Below are positions 1 to 7,827 of a stretch of 64,000 bases of DNA, one piece after another. The first letter of the stretch is position 1; each line of letters starts with the position of its first letter. Position numbers and translations under genes: made by a program. Source of the DNA: Candidatus Nezhaarchaeota archaeon (GTDB taxonomy: Archaea > Thermoproteota > Methanomethylicia > Nezhaarchaeales > WYZ-LMO8); assembly GCA_030055465.1 (NCBI GenBank), contig JASFYF010000001.1:475179-539178 (forward strand), written 5' to 3'. Under the pieces are notes generated by a model. The model did not search any database. It saw only the letters and a program-made list of their open reading frames with translations, and was not told the origin of the DNA.

Positions 1-358
1 AAGCAGCCGGGACGAATAGCAGGTACACTGCAAGAAACATGGCGTAGCCTATCGCAGCGACGAAGCCCCTTGGCAACAGCTTACCTCCTATCTTAGCGTA
101 ATGTTTAAACGCGAAGTCCAAGGCCTCGGCAACTGAGGCAGGAACGCAGTACCTGTCACCTCTCTTCTCAATGATTCCATGCTTCTTCATTTCCGCAAGG
201 CATTGATTTATGAGGGCCCTATTCGAGAAGCCCTTTAGAAGCCTGATCTCATCAATGGTGTAACCGCTCCTCCTCTTAGAGATTTGGTGGTACAGGTGCA
301 GGGTCTTCCCCTTGAGCTCCCTCCTAACCCTGAAGGGGTCCAGCTTTTCAGCAGACAA
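1..358 (-). CDS. Winged-helix DNA-binding protein with membrane segment (3' end outside window)
   Basis: Open frame running off the left edge, about 119 residues visible. The first 75 or so residues look like an archaeal winged-helix domain (YTIDEIRLLKGFSNRALINQ is a helix-turn-helix-like stretch, followed by a charged wing around EKRGDRYCVP). It then passes into a hydrophobic segment (GYAMFLAVYLLFVPAA) that is probably a membrane helix, so this may be a membrane-tethered regulator. The TTG start at 358 is chosen because GGAGG lies 8 bases upstream. The gene is divergent from the phosphatase gene. I do not recognise a named family; the regulator role is inference. Confidence 0.6.
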   Translation of the reverse strand, partial: MSAEKLDPFRVRRELKGKTLHLYHQISKRRSGYTIDEIRLLKGFSNRALINQCLAEMKKHGIIEKRGDRYCVPASVAEALDFAFKHYAKIGGKLLPRGFVAAIGYAMFLAVYLLFVPAA

Positions 359-432
359 GCACCAAGCCTCCTATCTTGCTTTAGTGATATTACCCCCTGC
401 CCTTTCAAGGCGGAGACTCAGGCTGTAAAACA

Positions 433-440
433 TTTTATAG
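433..440 (+). promoter_or_regulatory. TATA box of the phosphatase gene
   Basis: TTTTATAG lies 25-32 bases before the GTG at 465, the spacing expected for an archaeal TATA box and a leaderless transcript. Confidence 0.5.
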
Positions 441-464
441 CGGCAGCTAAGCTTTTACCGTTTC

Positions 465-1364
465 GTGGCTCGCAGAGAGGAGGATTTAGCCCCAGACCCA
501 GGAGAGCTCGAAGAGCTGTGCTTTAGGCTGAAGGAGAGGTTGGATGAGGAGAGGAGGAGGGTACAGGTAGGCGGGTACTCAGCGCATGGCGTTCTGGCGA
601 GGATAGGCCGCATCGACAGGCTGGTGGTGGTCGGCGACATCCACGGAGACCTTGAAAGCCTAGAAAAGGTGCTCTCGACGGCGGACTTAACGAGAGGGGT
701 GCCTGAAGGGTGCCTGCTGGTTTTCCTAGGCGACTACGTGGATAGGGGGGAGGCGTCGCTCCAAGTGGTTTACACCGTCTTCAAGCTTAAGCTGGAAAAC
801 AGCGGTTCAACCGTGCTTTTAAGGGGGAATCATGAAGGACCCCCACAGCTACCCGTGTATCCACACGATTTCCCCACGCGCCTCCAGAAGGCCTACGGAG
901 ACAGGTGGCTTAACCTGTACGAGGCCGTAACTGGCTGCTTCAGCCGCCTTTACGCGTGCGCGCTGCTGGAAGGAGCATTATTCCTGGTTCACGGCGGGGT
1001 CCCCACATCTAGAAGGGGGCTTGACGACCTTTCCAAGGCTGAAGGCCCGCTGCTGGAGGAGCTGCTGTGGAATGACCCGATGGAGGAATGCGGATGCGCC
1101 CCCTCGCCCAGAGGAGCTGGCTTCCTCTTCGGTCCAGACATAACGGACTCCTTCTTGAAGGGCATCGGGGCTAAAGCCGTCATCAGAAGCCACGAGCCAT
1201 GCAACGAGGGGTACAGGGTTTCGCAGAGCGGCAGGGTGCTCACGGTTTTCTCTAGGAAGGGATACCCGTACTTCAACAGTTACGGGGCCTACCTTGATAT
1301 ACGTAAACCACACCACATTGAAGGCGCCAATCAATTGGCTGAAGGCTATATCAAGAAGTTTTAA
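465..1364 (+). CDS. PPP-family metallophosphoesterase (PP1/PP2A-like Ser/Thr phosphatase)
   Basis: 299 residues with the PPP-family metal and catalytic motifs in order: GDIHG (about residue 58), GDYVDRG (about 90), RGNHE (about 120), a later VHGG and RSHEP. These bind the two-metal centre and phosphate. The fold and order match archaeal PP1-type protein phosphatases, predicted to remove phosphate from Ser/Thr. The first 45 residues are a charged, Glu/Arg-rich helix outside the catalytic core. The GTG at 465 is supported by the TATA box 25 bases upstream. It is monocistronic, and the next gene is convergent. Protein substrates cannot be predicted. Confidence 0.88.
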   Translation: MARREEDLAPDPGELEELCFRLKERLDEERRRVQVGGYSAHGVLARIGRIDRLVVVGDIHGDLESLEKVLSTADLTRGVPEGCLLVFLGDYVDRGEASLQVVYTVFKLKLENSGSTVLLRGNHEGPPQLPVYPHDFPTRLQKAYGDRWLNLYEAVTGCFSRLYACALLEGALFLVHGGVPTSRRGLDDLSKAEGPLLEELLWNDPMEECGCAPSPRGAGFLFGPDITDSFLKGIGAKAVIRSHEPCNEGYRVSQSGRVLTVFSRKGYPYFNSYGAYLDIRKPHHIEGANQLAEGYIKKF

Positions 1365-1392
1365 GGGCTGCCCAGCCGCAGAGCAACAACAA

Positions 1393-1551
1393 TCAAGGTT
1401 GACGGTTTTGGGTAATCCCTCTCAAAGCCTTGGAATGGAGGCGAATACCCTTCCCATCAAAGGGAGCAAGGGATGTGGCGTTCCACCCGCTGTCCTTCAC
1501 CGTGACGGCAAAAACATCAATTGCCCTACCATTATTCAAGCATGCCCCCAA
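1393..1551 (-). CDS. Small ORF of unknown function downstream of the GMC flavoprotein
   Basis: 52 residues from a TTG at 1551. The frame is open further upstream to the stop codon of the GMC gene but offers no better start. The inferred protein is mixed hydrophobic/polar with normal residue use (it contains AIDVFAVTVKDSGWN and LAPFDGKGIRLHSK) and looks more protein-like than the overlapping plus-strand frame. It may be a real small protein co-transcribed with the flavoprotein, or the degraded end of a lost gene. No family recognised. Confidence 0.3.
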   Translation of the reverse strand: MGACLNNGRAIDVFAVTVKDSGWNATSLAPFDGKGIRLHSKALRGITQNRQP

Positions 1552-1576
1552 GAACTCGTGGAGGCGGAGCGAAACA

Positions 1577-2827
1577 TCATCTTCTCAAGTACTCTTCAAT
1601 CCTCTTAGCTGCCTTTAAGGCTAAGGCCATTATCAACATTATGGGCGGTTTACCAAGAGGAGGTGGTATCAGGCTCGCATCAGCTACGAAGACTCCGTCG
1701 CAACCGTTAATCGTGAGGTCACGATCCACAACTCTACCTATGGCTGCCGTTCCGCCTGGGTGGGCCCCCCTAACAGGAGTCACGGCAATGTCTTTTTCCT
1801 TAACCCCCATTTCGACGAGGAGTTCCCTGGCTCGTCCAATGCCATTATTAAGGGCCTCCACATCCCTCTCGCTCATGCGCGTCACCACGGCCCCGCTGGG
1901 TAGAATCCTGCCTCCCCCCTCATCGGCCACCTTAACCATCAGTGAGGCTATGTTCCCCTCGTGGGCCCTTACGCCTTTAGCCGCCAGCTGGGGCAACAGC
2001 AGCCCAGAGTAGTGAGGCGAAATCATGTAGCCGTCTAGGTCTGCGTAAACTGCCATCTGTACCCCGAGCCTCGAGGTTTCACCGTTGTAAGGTCCACCCA
2101 GCGTTACAAAAGGATCGACGAATAGCCCGCGCCCCACATTCTCATCGTCGTGCAGTTGCGCCAGCAAGCTAGGTGTTTCCAAGGCCCCGGCCGCTAAAAC
2201 CAGCGCCTTACACGAAAGCAATGTTCTCCCGCCTCTTACTTCTCCCTCCACCAGTATCCTGGAATCCCCGCAACTCCTAGAAGCCTTAACTGCCCTTAAG
2301 CCCGTGGTCACCTTAAGCCCCATCGCCTCAGCGCGCAGGATCAAGTCAAGCGAAGTCCGCTTGGCGTTTCTACGACAACCGTAAGCGCATTCGCCGCATC
2401 CGATGCAAAGCTCGTGGAGTATTGATTTTGGCATTACCTTGGGCTTCAACCCCATATATTCGGCAACCCTGAAAAACTTGACAGCAAATGGGGGAAGCTT
2501 CTCCATGGGCGTCTCGGTCACGCACATGAGCTCCTTTACCCTCAGCAGCTCAGCAGAAAGGTCCACGCCCAGCCCCCTAATTTTAGAGAGCATGCCCTCG
2601 TCCGCAACCATGTTGCCCAAGGAGAGAAGCGCCGAGCCGCCTAGGCACTTAGCCCTTAAAACCTCCACCGACGAGGAGAGAGGAGAATAAGCCCTGCGAG
2701 ATTCACCCGCGCTCACCCTCTCGCCCTCCTCGATGAGGAGCACCTGAAATCCTCGGCTGGCAAGCTCGAATGCCACGGTCCCTCCCCCCGCACCGCTGCC
2801 AACCACGATTACCTCTGATTCCACCAC
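1577..2827 (-). CDS. GMC-type FAD-dependent oxidoreductase with ferredoxin-like Cys cluster
   Basis: 416 residues. The N-terminus has the FAD dinucleotide-binding motif GSGAGGG (residues 10-16), followed by a Glu (LLIEEG) for ribose binding. Residues 141-151 (CIGCGECAYGC) form a CX2CX2CX3C ferredoxin-like motif. The C-terminus has the GMC signature (HPGGTAAIGR, then VFVADASLIPPPLG with the second flavin contact). GMC enzymes oxidise alcohols, sugars or similar substrates; the Cys cluster suggests electrons may pass through an Fe-S cluster rather than to oxygen. The length is short for GMC proteins (usually 500 or more). Substrate unknown. Confidence 0.75.
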   Translation of the reverse strand: MVESEVIVVGSGAGGGTVAFELASRGFQVLLIEEGERVSAGESRRAYSPLSSSVEVLRAKCLGGSALLSLGNMVADEGMLSKIRGLGVDLSAELLRVKELMCVTETPMEKLPPFAVKFFRVAEYMGLKPKVMPKSILHELCIGCGECAYGCRRNAKRTSLDLILRAEAMGLKVTTGLRAVKASRSCGDSRILVEGEVRGGRTLLSCKALVLAAGALETPSLLAQLHDDENVGRGLFVDPFVTLGGPYNGETSRLGVQMAVYADLDGYMISPHYSGLLLPQLAAKGVRAHEGNIASLMVKVADEGGGRILPSGAVVTRMSERDVEALNNGIGRARELLVEMGVKEKDIAVTPVRGAHPGGTAAIGRVVDRDLTINGCDGVFVADASLIPPPLGKPPIMLIMALALKAAKRIEEYLRR

Positions 2828-2903
2828 GAGGAGCCACCAGTGTAAGAGGTAATCGGCGATCGCACTTAAAGATGTTAACGAGCGGCGCCGCGCCTCCTCA
2901 AAA

Positions 2904-2925
2904 AGCTTTATTCTTTAATAAAGCT
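2904..2925 (+). promoter_or_regulatory. Perfect 9-bp palindrome over the TATA region of the DUF2124-like gene
   Basis: AGCTTTATT, then CTTT, then AATAAAGCT. The right half and loop contain TTTAATAAA, a plausible TATA box 27-35 bases before the ATG at 2949. A symmetric site over the TATA box is what an archaeal repressor operator looks like; the regulator is unknown. Confidence 0.4.
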
Positions 2926-2948
2926 AAAAAGTACGTGGAGGTCTTAAT

Positions 2949-3464
2949 ATGCCCTCCCGAAAATCCGTATACTCCGGTAAGGGAATAGTAGGCTTGACCA
3001 GAGGCTTCAGGGAGGTTTTATCTAATCTGAGCCTGCCAAAGGGGAGCAAAGCAACGTTCTTTGGAACGCCCGCCGTGTGCCTTCCATTCATAGAGCTCCT
3101 CTCCTACGCTGTGAGGGACTTGACCGACAACATTGTGTACGTCCCGGGAATCTCGCTGGACAAGGCGGTTAAGCTCCGCTACGTGGATGGCTACGGATAT
3201 CAGGTGGGAGAGAGGGCAGACCCCTCCAACTCTGATGTAGTCGTCCTTCTAGGAGGCCTAGCAATGCCGATGGCCAACCTGAAGGTTGAAGATGTTGTGG
3301 AGGCCGTGGATAAAGCCCTGAAAAAAGGCGGACATATAGTGGGAGTTGGCTTCATGAGCATATTCGACCAAACCGGCTGGACTTACAGGGTGCCCTTCAC
3401 CTACGTAATCGACTGCTACTGTGAAGTGAAGGGCGAGGCGCTTCAGCTTGTAGGTGTAGATTGA
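2949..3464 (+). CDS. DUF2124-like protein
   Basis: 171 residues, soluble, alpha/beta pattern with alternating hydrophobic strands: ATFFGTPAVCLPFIELL, DNIVYVPGI, SDVVVLLGGLAMP and GGHIVGVGFMSIFD. This resembles the DUF2124 family of archaeal proteins of unknown function, often noted near one-carbon or methanogen-type genes. The ATG at 2949 follows GTGGAGGTC. It stands alone between the flavoprotein (divergent) and tRNA-Ser (convergent). The family assignment is from memory of the pattern and is moderate; no function is assigned. Confidence 0.6.
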   Translation: MPSRKSVYSGKGIVGLTRGFREVLSNLSLPKGSKATFFGTPAVCLPFIELLSYAVRDLTDNIVYVPGISLDKAVKLRYVDGYGYQVGERADPSNSDVVVLLGGLAMPMANLKVEDVVEAVDKALKKGGHIVGVGFMSIFDQTGWTYRVPFTYVIDCYCEVKGEALQLVGVD

Positions 3465-3527
3465 AAGTTCGTGGATGAGAGGTTGGAAGGCGAAGCTGAA
3501 GGGCAAAACATAAACGATGTCTATTGA

Positions 3528-3623
3528 CGCCGGGGGCGGGATTCGAACCCGCGAGGCCCAAAGGGCCACAGGCTATATGGAACGGCTCTCCAGGCCTGCC
3601 CCCTACCGCTAGGGTACCCCGGC
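3528..3623 (-). tRNA. tRNA-Ser(GGA) with 13-nt intron
   Basis: Acceptor GCCGGGG/CCCCGGC with G73, long variable arm (GGCCC-TTT-GGGCC) and T-arm GCGGG-TTCGAAT-CCCGC. The anticodon stem CAGGC/GCCTG encloses 20 bases; removing 13 bases (plus-strand 3575-3587) restores the loop CTGGAGA with anticodon GGA. The intron sits at the canonical 37/38 position; the boundary could shift by one base because both ends carry A. CCA is not encoded. Confidence 0.88.
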
Positions 3624-3650
3624 TCCAGCTATAGGATGGTTCAAGCTCCA

Positions 3651-4671
3651 TTATTTCTTTTTTTCTACACCCTCCTTGGACCTCCAGAGCTTCGGGTACG
3701 TGCCTGGGAGCATCACGACCCTTAACGGTTTGGCAACCATCCCCTTATGCGCCTCTAGGATTTCGCGAGCATCCATTAAAGCACTGGCGAGGGCAACGAG
3801 CTCCCCCTTCAACGTCATTATCGCAACGGTCTCCCCTTTCCTCACGTCGCTCGTCAACGTTAACACGCCAGGCGCGGTTAGAAAAGCGCCGTGGCACACT
3901 GCGTCCACGGCTGAGTCCCTCACAGTTATCTTAGGTAGCCCTCGAGCCACCACCTCAACGGGCATTACCGCCCTCCTTAGGGGCTCCTCATCTCCCAGCT
4001 CCTTCCAAGCCACGACGGCCTCGTGGAGCTCGTGCATCGTGACTAACCCCTCATCCTCGCTGAAGGGGCCTGCCTGCACTCTTCGAAGCTCAGCCATGTG
4101 GGCTCCCACGCCCAGCACCTCGCCTATGTCATAGCACAGCTTCCTGATGTAAGTTCCAGCCTCGCAGTGGACCACCATTAACACGAGCCTTCCCCTCACC
4201 TCCTGCACGTCAATTGAGAAGATCTTCCTAACCCTCAGCCTCCTCTCCACAGAGGCCTTCAGGGGCGGCCTCTGGTATATGGGGCCCACGAACTCCTGGC
4301 ATACCTCCCGTACGCGCTCTTCTGGGGCGACCCCATGAAGCGCCATGACGCACACGTACCTCTTGTCGGAGTGCACCACGTAGTTAAGCACGTTCCTAGC
4401 CCTGCCAAGCGCTATAGGCAGCACTCCCGTTACTTTAGGGTCTCCCCGCCCTTTAAACGGGCTCTAGGGTACCCCCATGGCCTGCCCTGCTCGCTCCGAC
4501 AAGCTTCCTCACCCACGAGGCCACTTCGTGGCTTGTGGGGCCCGGTGGCTTATCCAAGTTTATAATCCCCAGCTCCAAGTGCAACTCGATAGGCCTCTTG
4601 TCGGGCGGGCAACCGTGATTGCAGTCCGTTGTGTCCTCCGCCTTAACCAGAAGCTCCACCGCTTTCACCAA
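3651..4671 (-). CDS. cbf5: tRNA/rRNA pseudouridine synthase Cbf5 (gene with archaeal mRNA intron)
   Basis: Catalytic subunit of H/ACA RNPs, also active on tRNA U55. Two open frames on the minus strand join into one 332-residue protein once 22 bases (4442-4463) are removed. Exon 1 encodes the N-terminus (INLDKPPGPTSHEVASW, GHGGTL) and exon 2 begins DPKVTGVLPIALG, so splicing restores the TruB/Cbf5 motif GHGGTLDPKVTG with its catalytic Asp. A PUA domain follows (KGETVAIMTLKGELVALA near the C-terminus). Unspliced, the frame ends a few codons after GTLEPV. It starts at TTG 4671, 21 bases after eL14. 999 coding bases remain after splicing. Confidence 0.93.
4442..4463 (-). other. Bulge-helix-bulge intron in cbf5 (22 nt)
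   Basis: On the coding strand the site reads CCCU-AG|A-GCCC-GUUUAAA-GGGC-GGGG-AG|A. Symmetric AGA bulges flank the central helix CCCU/GGGG, and an intronic helix GCCC/GGGC closes the loop. This matches the substrate of archaeal tRNA splicing endonuclease. Cutting after AG on both sides removes 22 bases and restores the reading frame and the codon GAC for the catalytic Asp (split G|AC). Introns of this kind in cbf5 are known in Crenarchaeota. Confidence 0.9.
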
Positions 4672-4692
4672 AGAATAAGGTTGCAGAGGGAT

Positions 4693-4977
4693 TTATGGGG
4701 GTGTCGGAGACACCTTCTCCTTCATGAACTCCAGCTTGCCTGCTCTTTCAAGCGCCGACTTAACCTCCTCATCGCTTGCCCCCTTCGATATGTCCACCTT
4801 CTCGGGCGTGGGTACAAGGTGCTTTATGTTGGATCTCTTCCTTTTCACCCCCGTCACGTCTTTGGGGCCTGTCACGAGCACGAAGTTGTCGTCTATTACG
4901 TCAACTATCACGCACTTCCTTCCAGCAAGCCTACCCAAGTTTTTAACGCATATTCTGCCTACCTCTACTGCTGGCAT
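4693..4977 (-). CDS. rpl14e: Large ribosomal subunit protein eL14
   Basis: 94 residues beginning [19 protein letters not shown], the typical KOW-type start of archaeal eL14, followed by [20 protein letters not shown]. The ATG at 4977 is preferred to the in-frame GTG three codons upstream because AGGTGA lies just before it and family members start MPA. It lies between cmk and cbf5 in the conserved archaeal order cmk-rpl14e-cbf5. Confidence 0.95.
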   Translation of the reverse strand: MPAVEVGRICVKNLGRLAGRKCVIVDVIDDNFVLVTGPKDVTGVKRKRSNIKHLVPTPEKVDISKGASDEEVKSALERAGKLEFMKEKVSPTPP

Positions 4978-4982
4978 GTGAA

Positions 4983-5531
4983 TCACCTAGTTGTCTGGCA
5001 CTTTAGGAGCTCTGAGATGAGTGTTTTTAACGTTTCGGATATGAGTTCCTTGGAGAGCCTCTCAGTGTTGAATATCACGTCGAATGAGGAGAGGTCGTCA
5101 AGGTTGAATCCGTATATCGCCTTAGCCCTCAGCTTGTTGCTGTACTCCCTGTACTTGAGCTCCTCAATGGCAGCTTCGTAGGATATGTTGTCCCTCCTGG
5201 CAACCCTGGCGGCTCGAACTTCAAGTGGAGCCGTAAAAAAAATCTTCAGGTCGGCCACCTCTCGGAGAACCCAGCCGGCCAAGTGACCCTCAACAATCAC
5301 GTTGCCCATCTTAGCCTCCTCTAATGCCCTCCCATCTATCGCCCTATCTATGTCGTGGTCCCCCTCGGCTTTTTTATGTAGCTCCGCCACGCTGATGCCC
5401 TTCTCCAGGGCCATCTGCCTGAAGAGGCTGCCAGAAGAGACGTACCTTAAGTTGAAGGATGAGGCAAGCTCCTTTGCGTAGGTTGTTTTCCCGGCTCCAG
5501 GTTTACCGCTAACGGCTATGACGAGCTTCAT
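4983..5531 (-). CDS. cmk: Cytidylate kinase (archaeal type)
   Basis: 182 residues. P-loop [10 protein letters not shown] at residues 8-17, NMP-binding region [11 protein letters not shown], and lid Arg residues near ARVARRDN. It phosphorylates CMP and dCMP with ATP. Archaeal Cmk is short like this one and sits between eL34 and eL14 in many genomes, as here. A TATA box at 5554-5562 places transcription start near the ATG, suggesting a leaderless mRNA for the cmk-eL14-cbf5 unit. Confidence 0.92.
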   Translation of the reverse strand: MKLVIAVSGKPGAGKTTYAKELASSFNLRYVSSGSLFRQMALEKGISVAELHKKAEGDHDIDRAIDGRALEEAKMGNVIVEGHLAGWVLREVADLKIFFTAPLEVRAARVARRDNISYEAAIEELKYREYSNKLRAKAIYGFNLDDLSSFDVIFNTERLSKELISETLKTLISELLKCQTTR

Positions 5532-5553
5532 ACCCTACTTTGGCTTGGACTTC

Positions 5554-5562
5554 CTTATATAA
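5554..5562 (-). promoter_or_regulatory. TATA box of the cmk-eL14-cbf5 unit
   Basis: On the minus strand TTATATAAG lies 23-31 bases before the cmk ATG, the correct place for a leaderless archaeal transcript. Confidence 0.6.
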
Positions 5563-5652
5563 CCTACTCTTTACTGCTATGTATTTCCCCAGCTTGTCCC
5601 AGCGGAACCACGAAGGTTAAGGGGAGGATCTAGGGCGCACAGCCCATCCCTG

Positions 5653-5934
5653 TCAACCCGCAGCCGCACCTGAGGCTTTAACGACAGCATCCAGGAGGCC
5701 GGCCCTCAAGCACTTATGGCAGAGGTAGCCTCCAAAAGGCCTCTCGGGCCTCCTGCTGCTCTTAGGCAGCGAGCTGACGCCGCCCCTATTCGGGCTTGGA
5801 GTGCCTCGCAGCTCTTCATGGCACCAGGCGCACCTAGCCTTGCTCCTCTTGAACTTAACAAACCTCACAATGCTTCTCCCGCCCGGCGTCCTCAAAGCTT
5901 TACGCGGCTTGCCTCTTAAACCCGGCTTCACCAT
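5653..5934 (-). CDS. rpl34e: Large ribosomal subunit protein eL34
   Basis: 93 residues, basic. The start MVKPGLRGKPRKALRTPGG and a zinc-binding pair CAWC ... CHKC (about residues 36-39 and 74-77) identify eL34. It follows the EMC3-like gene by 11 bases, in the archaeal secY-DUF106-rpl34e order. There are 121 bases to cmk, which has its own promoter. Confidence 0.93.
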   Translation of the reverse strand: MVKPGLRGKPRKALRTPGGRSIVRFVKFKRSKARCAWCHEELRGTPSPNRGGVSSLPKSSRRPERPFGGYLCHKCLRAGLLDAVVKASGAAAG

Positions 5935-5945
5935 ATTTTAACACC

Positions 5946-6440
5946 TCAATCTGAGGATTGAAAATCCACATTTAAAGCTCTCTGCAACATCGGGTAGAAG
6001 CTGCTGTAAGCTATGAAGTACCACACCCAGAAGGGTATGGGGGACCCTATTAATGGCAGATATGCTATGGGCTGCGTGAACACCCCCGTGAAGAGCCAGT
6101 AAAGCACGAAGAGCGGGACGGTGTAGGCTATTGCCGGCTTCATCGTTTGAGAGGTGTAGCTGGCCTGCAGCTTATCCATGTAGGGCTTCTTTCTCATCAA
6201 TTTTTCGATGGCCTTCGCGTCCCTGGATCTTTGCGCTTTGAGGAGTTCCTTCCTCCACTTGCTCAGCTCAAGCGCCTGCTGCCTTATGACGTTAACGTCA
6301 AGTATGAGTCTTTGAAGGCCGGTTACAAGGAGGCTTATTGCGAAGGCTAGCAGGACAACGAAGGCCGTGCTTAGGGGAGGCTCCACGAATGGGCCTAAAG
6401 CCGCTCGAAGCCACTCCGTTAAGCTCTCAAACCAGTTCAC
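5946..6440 (-). CDS. EMC3/TMCO1-like membrane insertase (DUF106)
   Basis: About 164 residues: an N-terminal membrane helix (FVVLLAFAISLLVTGLQRLI), a charged coiled-coil hairpin with the family's KWRKELLKAQ segment, then two C-terminal membrane helices (YTVPLFVLYWLFTGVF; IPFWVWYFIAYSSFY). This is the archaeal Oxa1-superfamily DUF106 protein, related to EMC3/TMCO1 and thought to help insert membrane proteins beside SecY. The GTG at 6440 is chosen because GGAGGAGGTG lies 7 bases upstream and it avoids overlapping secY; a longer frame starts at 6464. Confidence 0.88.
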   Translation of the reverse strand: MNWFESLTEWLRAALGPFVEPPLSTAFVVLLAFAISLLVTGLQRLILDVNVIRQQALELSKWRKELLKAQRSRDAKAIEKLMRKKPYMDKLQASYTSQTMKPAIAYTVPLFVLYWLFTGVFTQPIAYLPLIGSPIPFWVWYFIAYSSFYPMLQRALNVDFQSSD

Positions 6441-6456
6441 GAGCTTACACCTCCTC

Positions 6457-7812
6457 CTACTCAACTCCTAGGAACTGCTTGAGCATCGGGTACATCTCCA
6501 CGGCCCTCTCCTTAGCTAAGGTCTGATAGTACTGGTAGAGTATGCCGACCATAAGCAGTATCCCAGTGCCTCCCCCTAAAACGCCGAGCACGTCGCCCAG
6601 GCTCGCTATGAGGGCAACTATGACCCCGCTAACCCAAGTCAAAGTATGGATGTACCTTGCCAGGTACTGCTCTATGATTGACGGCGCGCTCCTGAACCCG
6701 GGTATCTGAAGGCCGGATTTGATTATCTGCTCCGCCTGGCTCTTGGCTGACATGCCCGAGGCTTCAACCCAAGCCAGCGCGAGCAAGGCGCATGTGGCGC
6801 AAACGAGCAGAACGTAACCTAAGGCGTGTAGGGGATTTTGAACTACCTGCATAAGGCCATGAGGCGCAACGAACGCGAGGCTTATCCCAACTATGAATGG
6901 GTGACCAGTCAGCTGGGCCAGCATGTTTATGTTAGCCGCTATGACTCCGAAGAATATAACCGGAATGTTGGAGAGATAGAGGAACTTCAAAGGAGTCTTC
7001 GCCCTGAAGCCGCCGTACCTCGAGTGGACTATGGGGATCTCAACTCGCATGCTTTCGAACAATATGACGATAACTATCATAGCTACCATGGCTATGAAGC
7101 CAACGAAGGTGGGCAACCAGGGATATGTGGGCGAGCCAACTATTATCGTTCCAATGTCCTTTCCACCCATAGCATAAGAGACCATGGCCGCGAAGATTCC
7201 AAGGGGGCCACCATCCTCGCGTGCCGGTATTGGGCTGAAGCAGTACCAGAAGACCTGTTGAGCAACGCCGGCAGCTATGAATAGGCTGACGCCGCTGCCT
7301 ATCCCCCAACCCTTAGATACCATTTCGTCAAGGAGCATCAGTACAAGGGTTGCCACGAGGAGCTGGACAAATACAGCTACGGGAGTTAGCTGGGGGCCGA
7401 CAAGCCTATAGGCTAGCGCTGACGCCGCCGCTTCAACAGCTGTAACCACAACCGTCAACACCCTTTGAGCGTTGGTGAACGTTGCCCTATCAGTTGGATT
7501 CGTCATGTCAAGTCTCAGGAGGCCTGTACCGGCTAATATCTGCATTATGAGGCCTGCAGTCACGATTGGGCCTATTCCAAGCTCAAGGAGGGTTCCACGC
7601 CTAGCAGCGAAGATCACATTGAAGATCGTCTGCTGGAACGAAGGGCTTTCGCGGGGAATGCCGTACAACGGTATTTGACCCATAACCAAAAAAATCGTGA
7701 GCACCACGGCTGTCCATAGGATCCTCTCGGTGAAGCCGACCTTCCTTATAGGCCTCTGAACCTTGGGCACCGCCTTGGCGGCGGCTTCTATGGCCCCTCT
7801 AATGCTAACCAT
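6457..7812 (-). CDS. secY: Protein translocase subunit SecY
   Basis: 451 residues, about ten membrane helices. The N-terminal amphipathic start (RPIRKVGFTERILWT), plug region (IPLYGIP), and cytosolic loops (RVEIPIVHSRYGG; KSQAEQIIKSGLQIPGFR) are typical of archaeal SecY/Sec61 alpha. It forms the protein-conducting channel in the cytoplasmic membrane with SecE (secE is at 30205). It follows uL15 by 15 bases, the conserved ribosomal-operon arrangement. Confidence 0.96.
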   Translation of the reverse strand: MVSIRGAIEAAAKAVPKVQRPIRKVGFTERILWTAVVLTIFLVMGQIPLYGIPRESPSFQQTIFNVIFAARRGTLLELGIGPIVTAGLIMQILAGTGLLRLDMTNPTDRATFTNAQRVLTVVVTAVEAAASALAYRLVGPQLTPVAVFVQLLVATLVLMLLDEMVSKGWGIGSGVSLFIAAGVAQQVFWYCFSPIPAREDGGPLGIFAAMVSYAMGGKDIGTIIVGSPTYPWLPTFVGFIAMVAMIVIVILFESMRVEIPIVHSRYGGFRAKTPLKFLYLSNIPVIFFGVIAANINMLAQLTGHPFIVGISLAFVAPHGLMQVVQNPLHALGYVLLVCATCALLALAWVEASGMSAKSQAEQIIKSGLQIPGFRSAPSIIEQYLARYIHTLTWVSGVIVALIASLGDVLGVLGGGTGILLMVGILYQYYQTLAKERAVEMYPMLKQFLGVE

Positions 7813-7827
7813 CGCAGCTTACCCTGC

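Noticed and set aside
1294-1608. Plus-strand 104-codon ORF after the phosphatase gene
   Set aside because: It overlaps the phosphatase end and the GMC gene and has no protein-like pattern.
4453-4671. Cbf5 read as two genes or as a frameshifted pseudogene
   Set aside because: The interruption is a complete BHB intron whose removal restores the catalytic motif and frame.
6838-7284. Plus-strand 148-codon ORF inside secY
   Set aside because: Shadow of the secY reading frame with Tyr/Asn-rich antisense composition.
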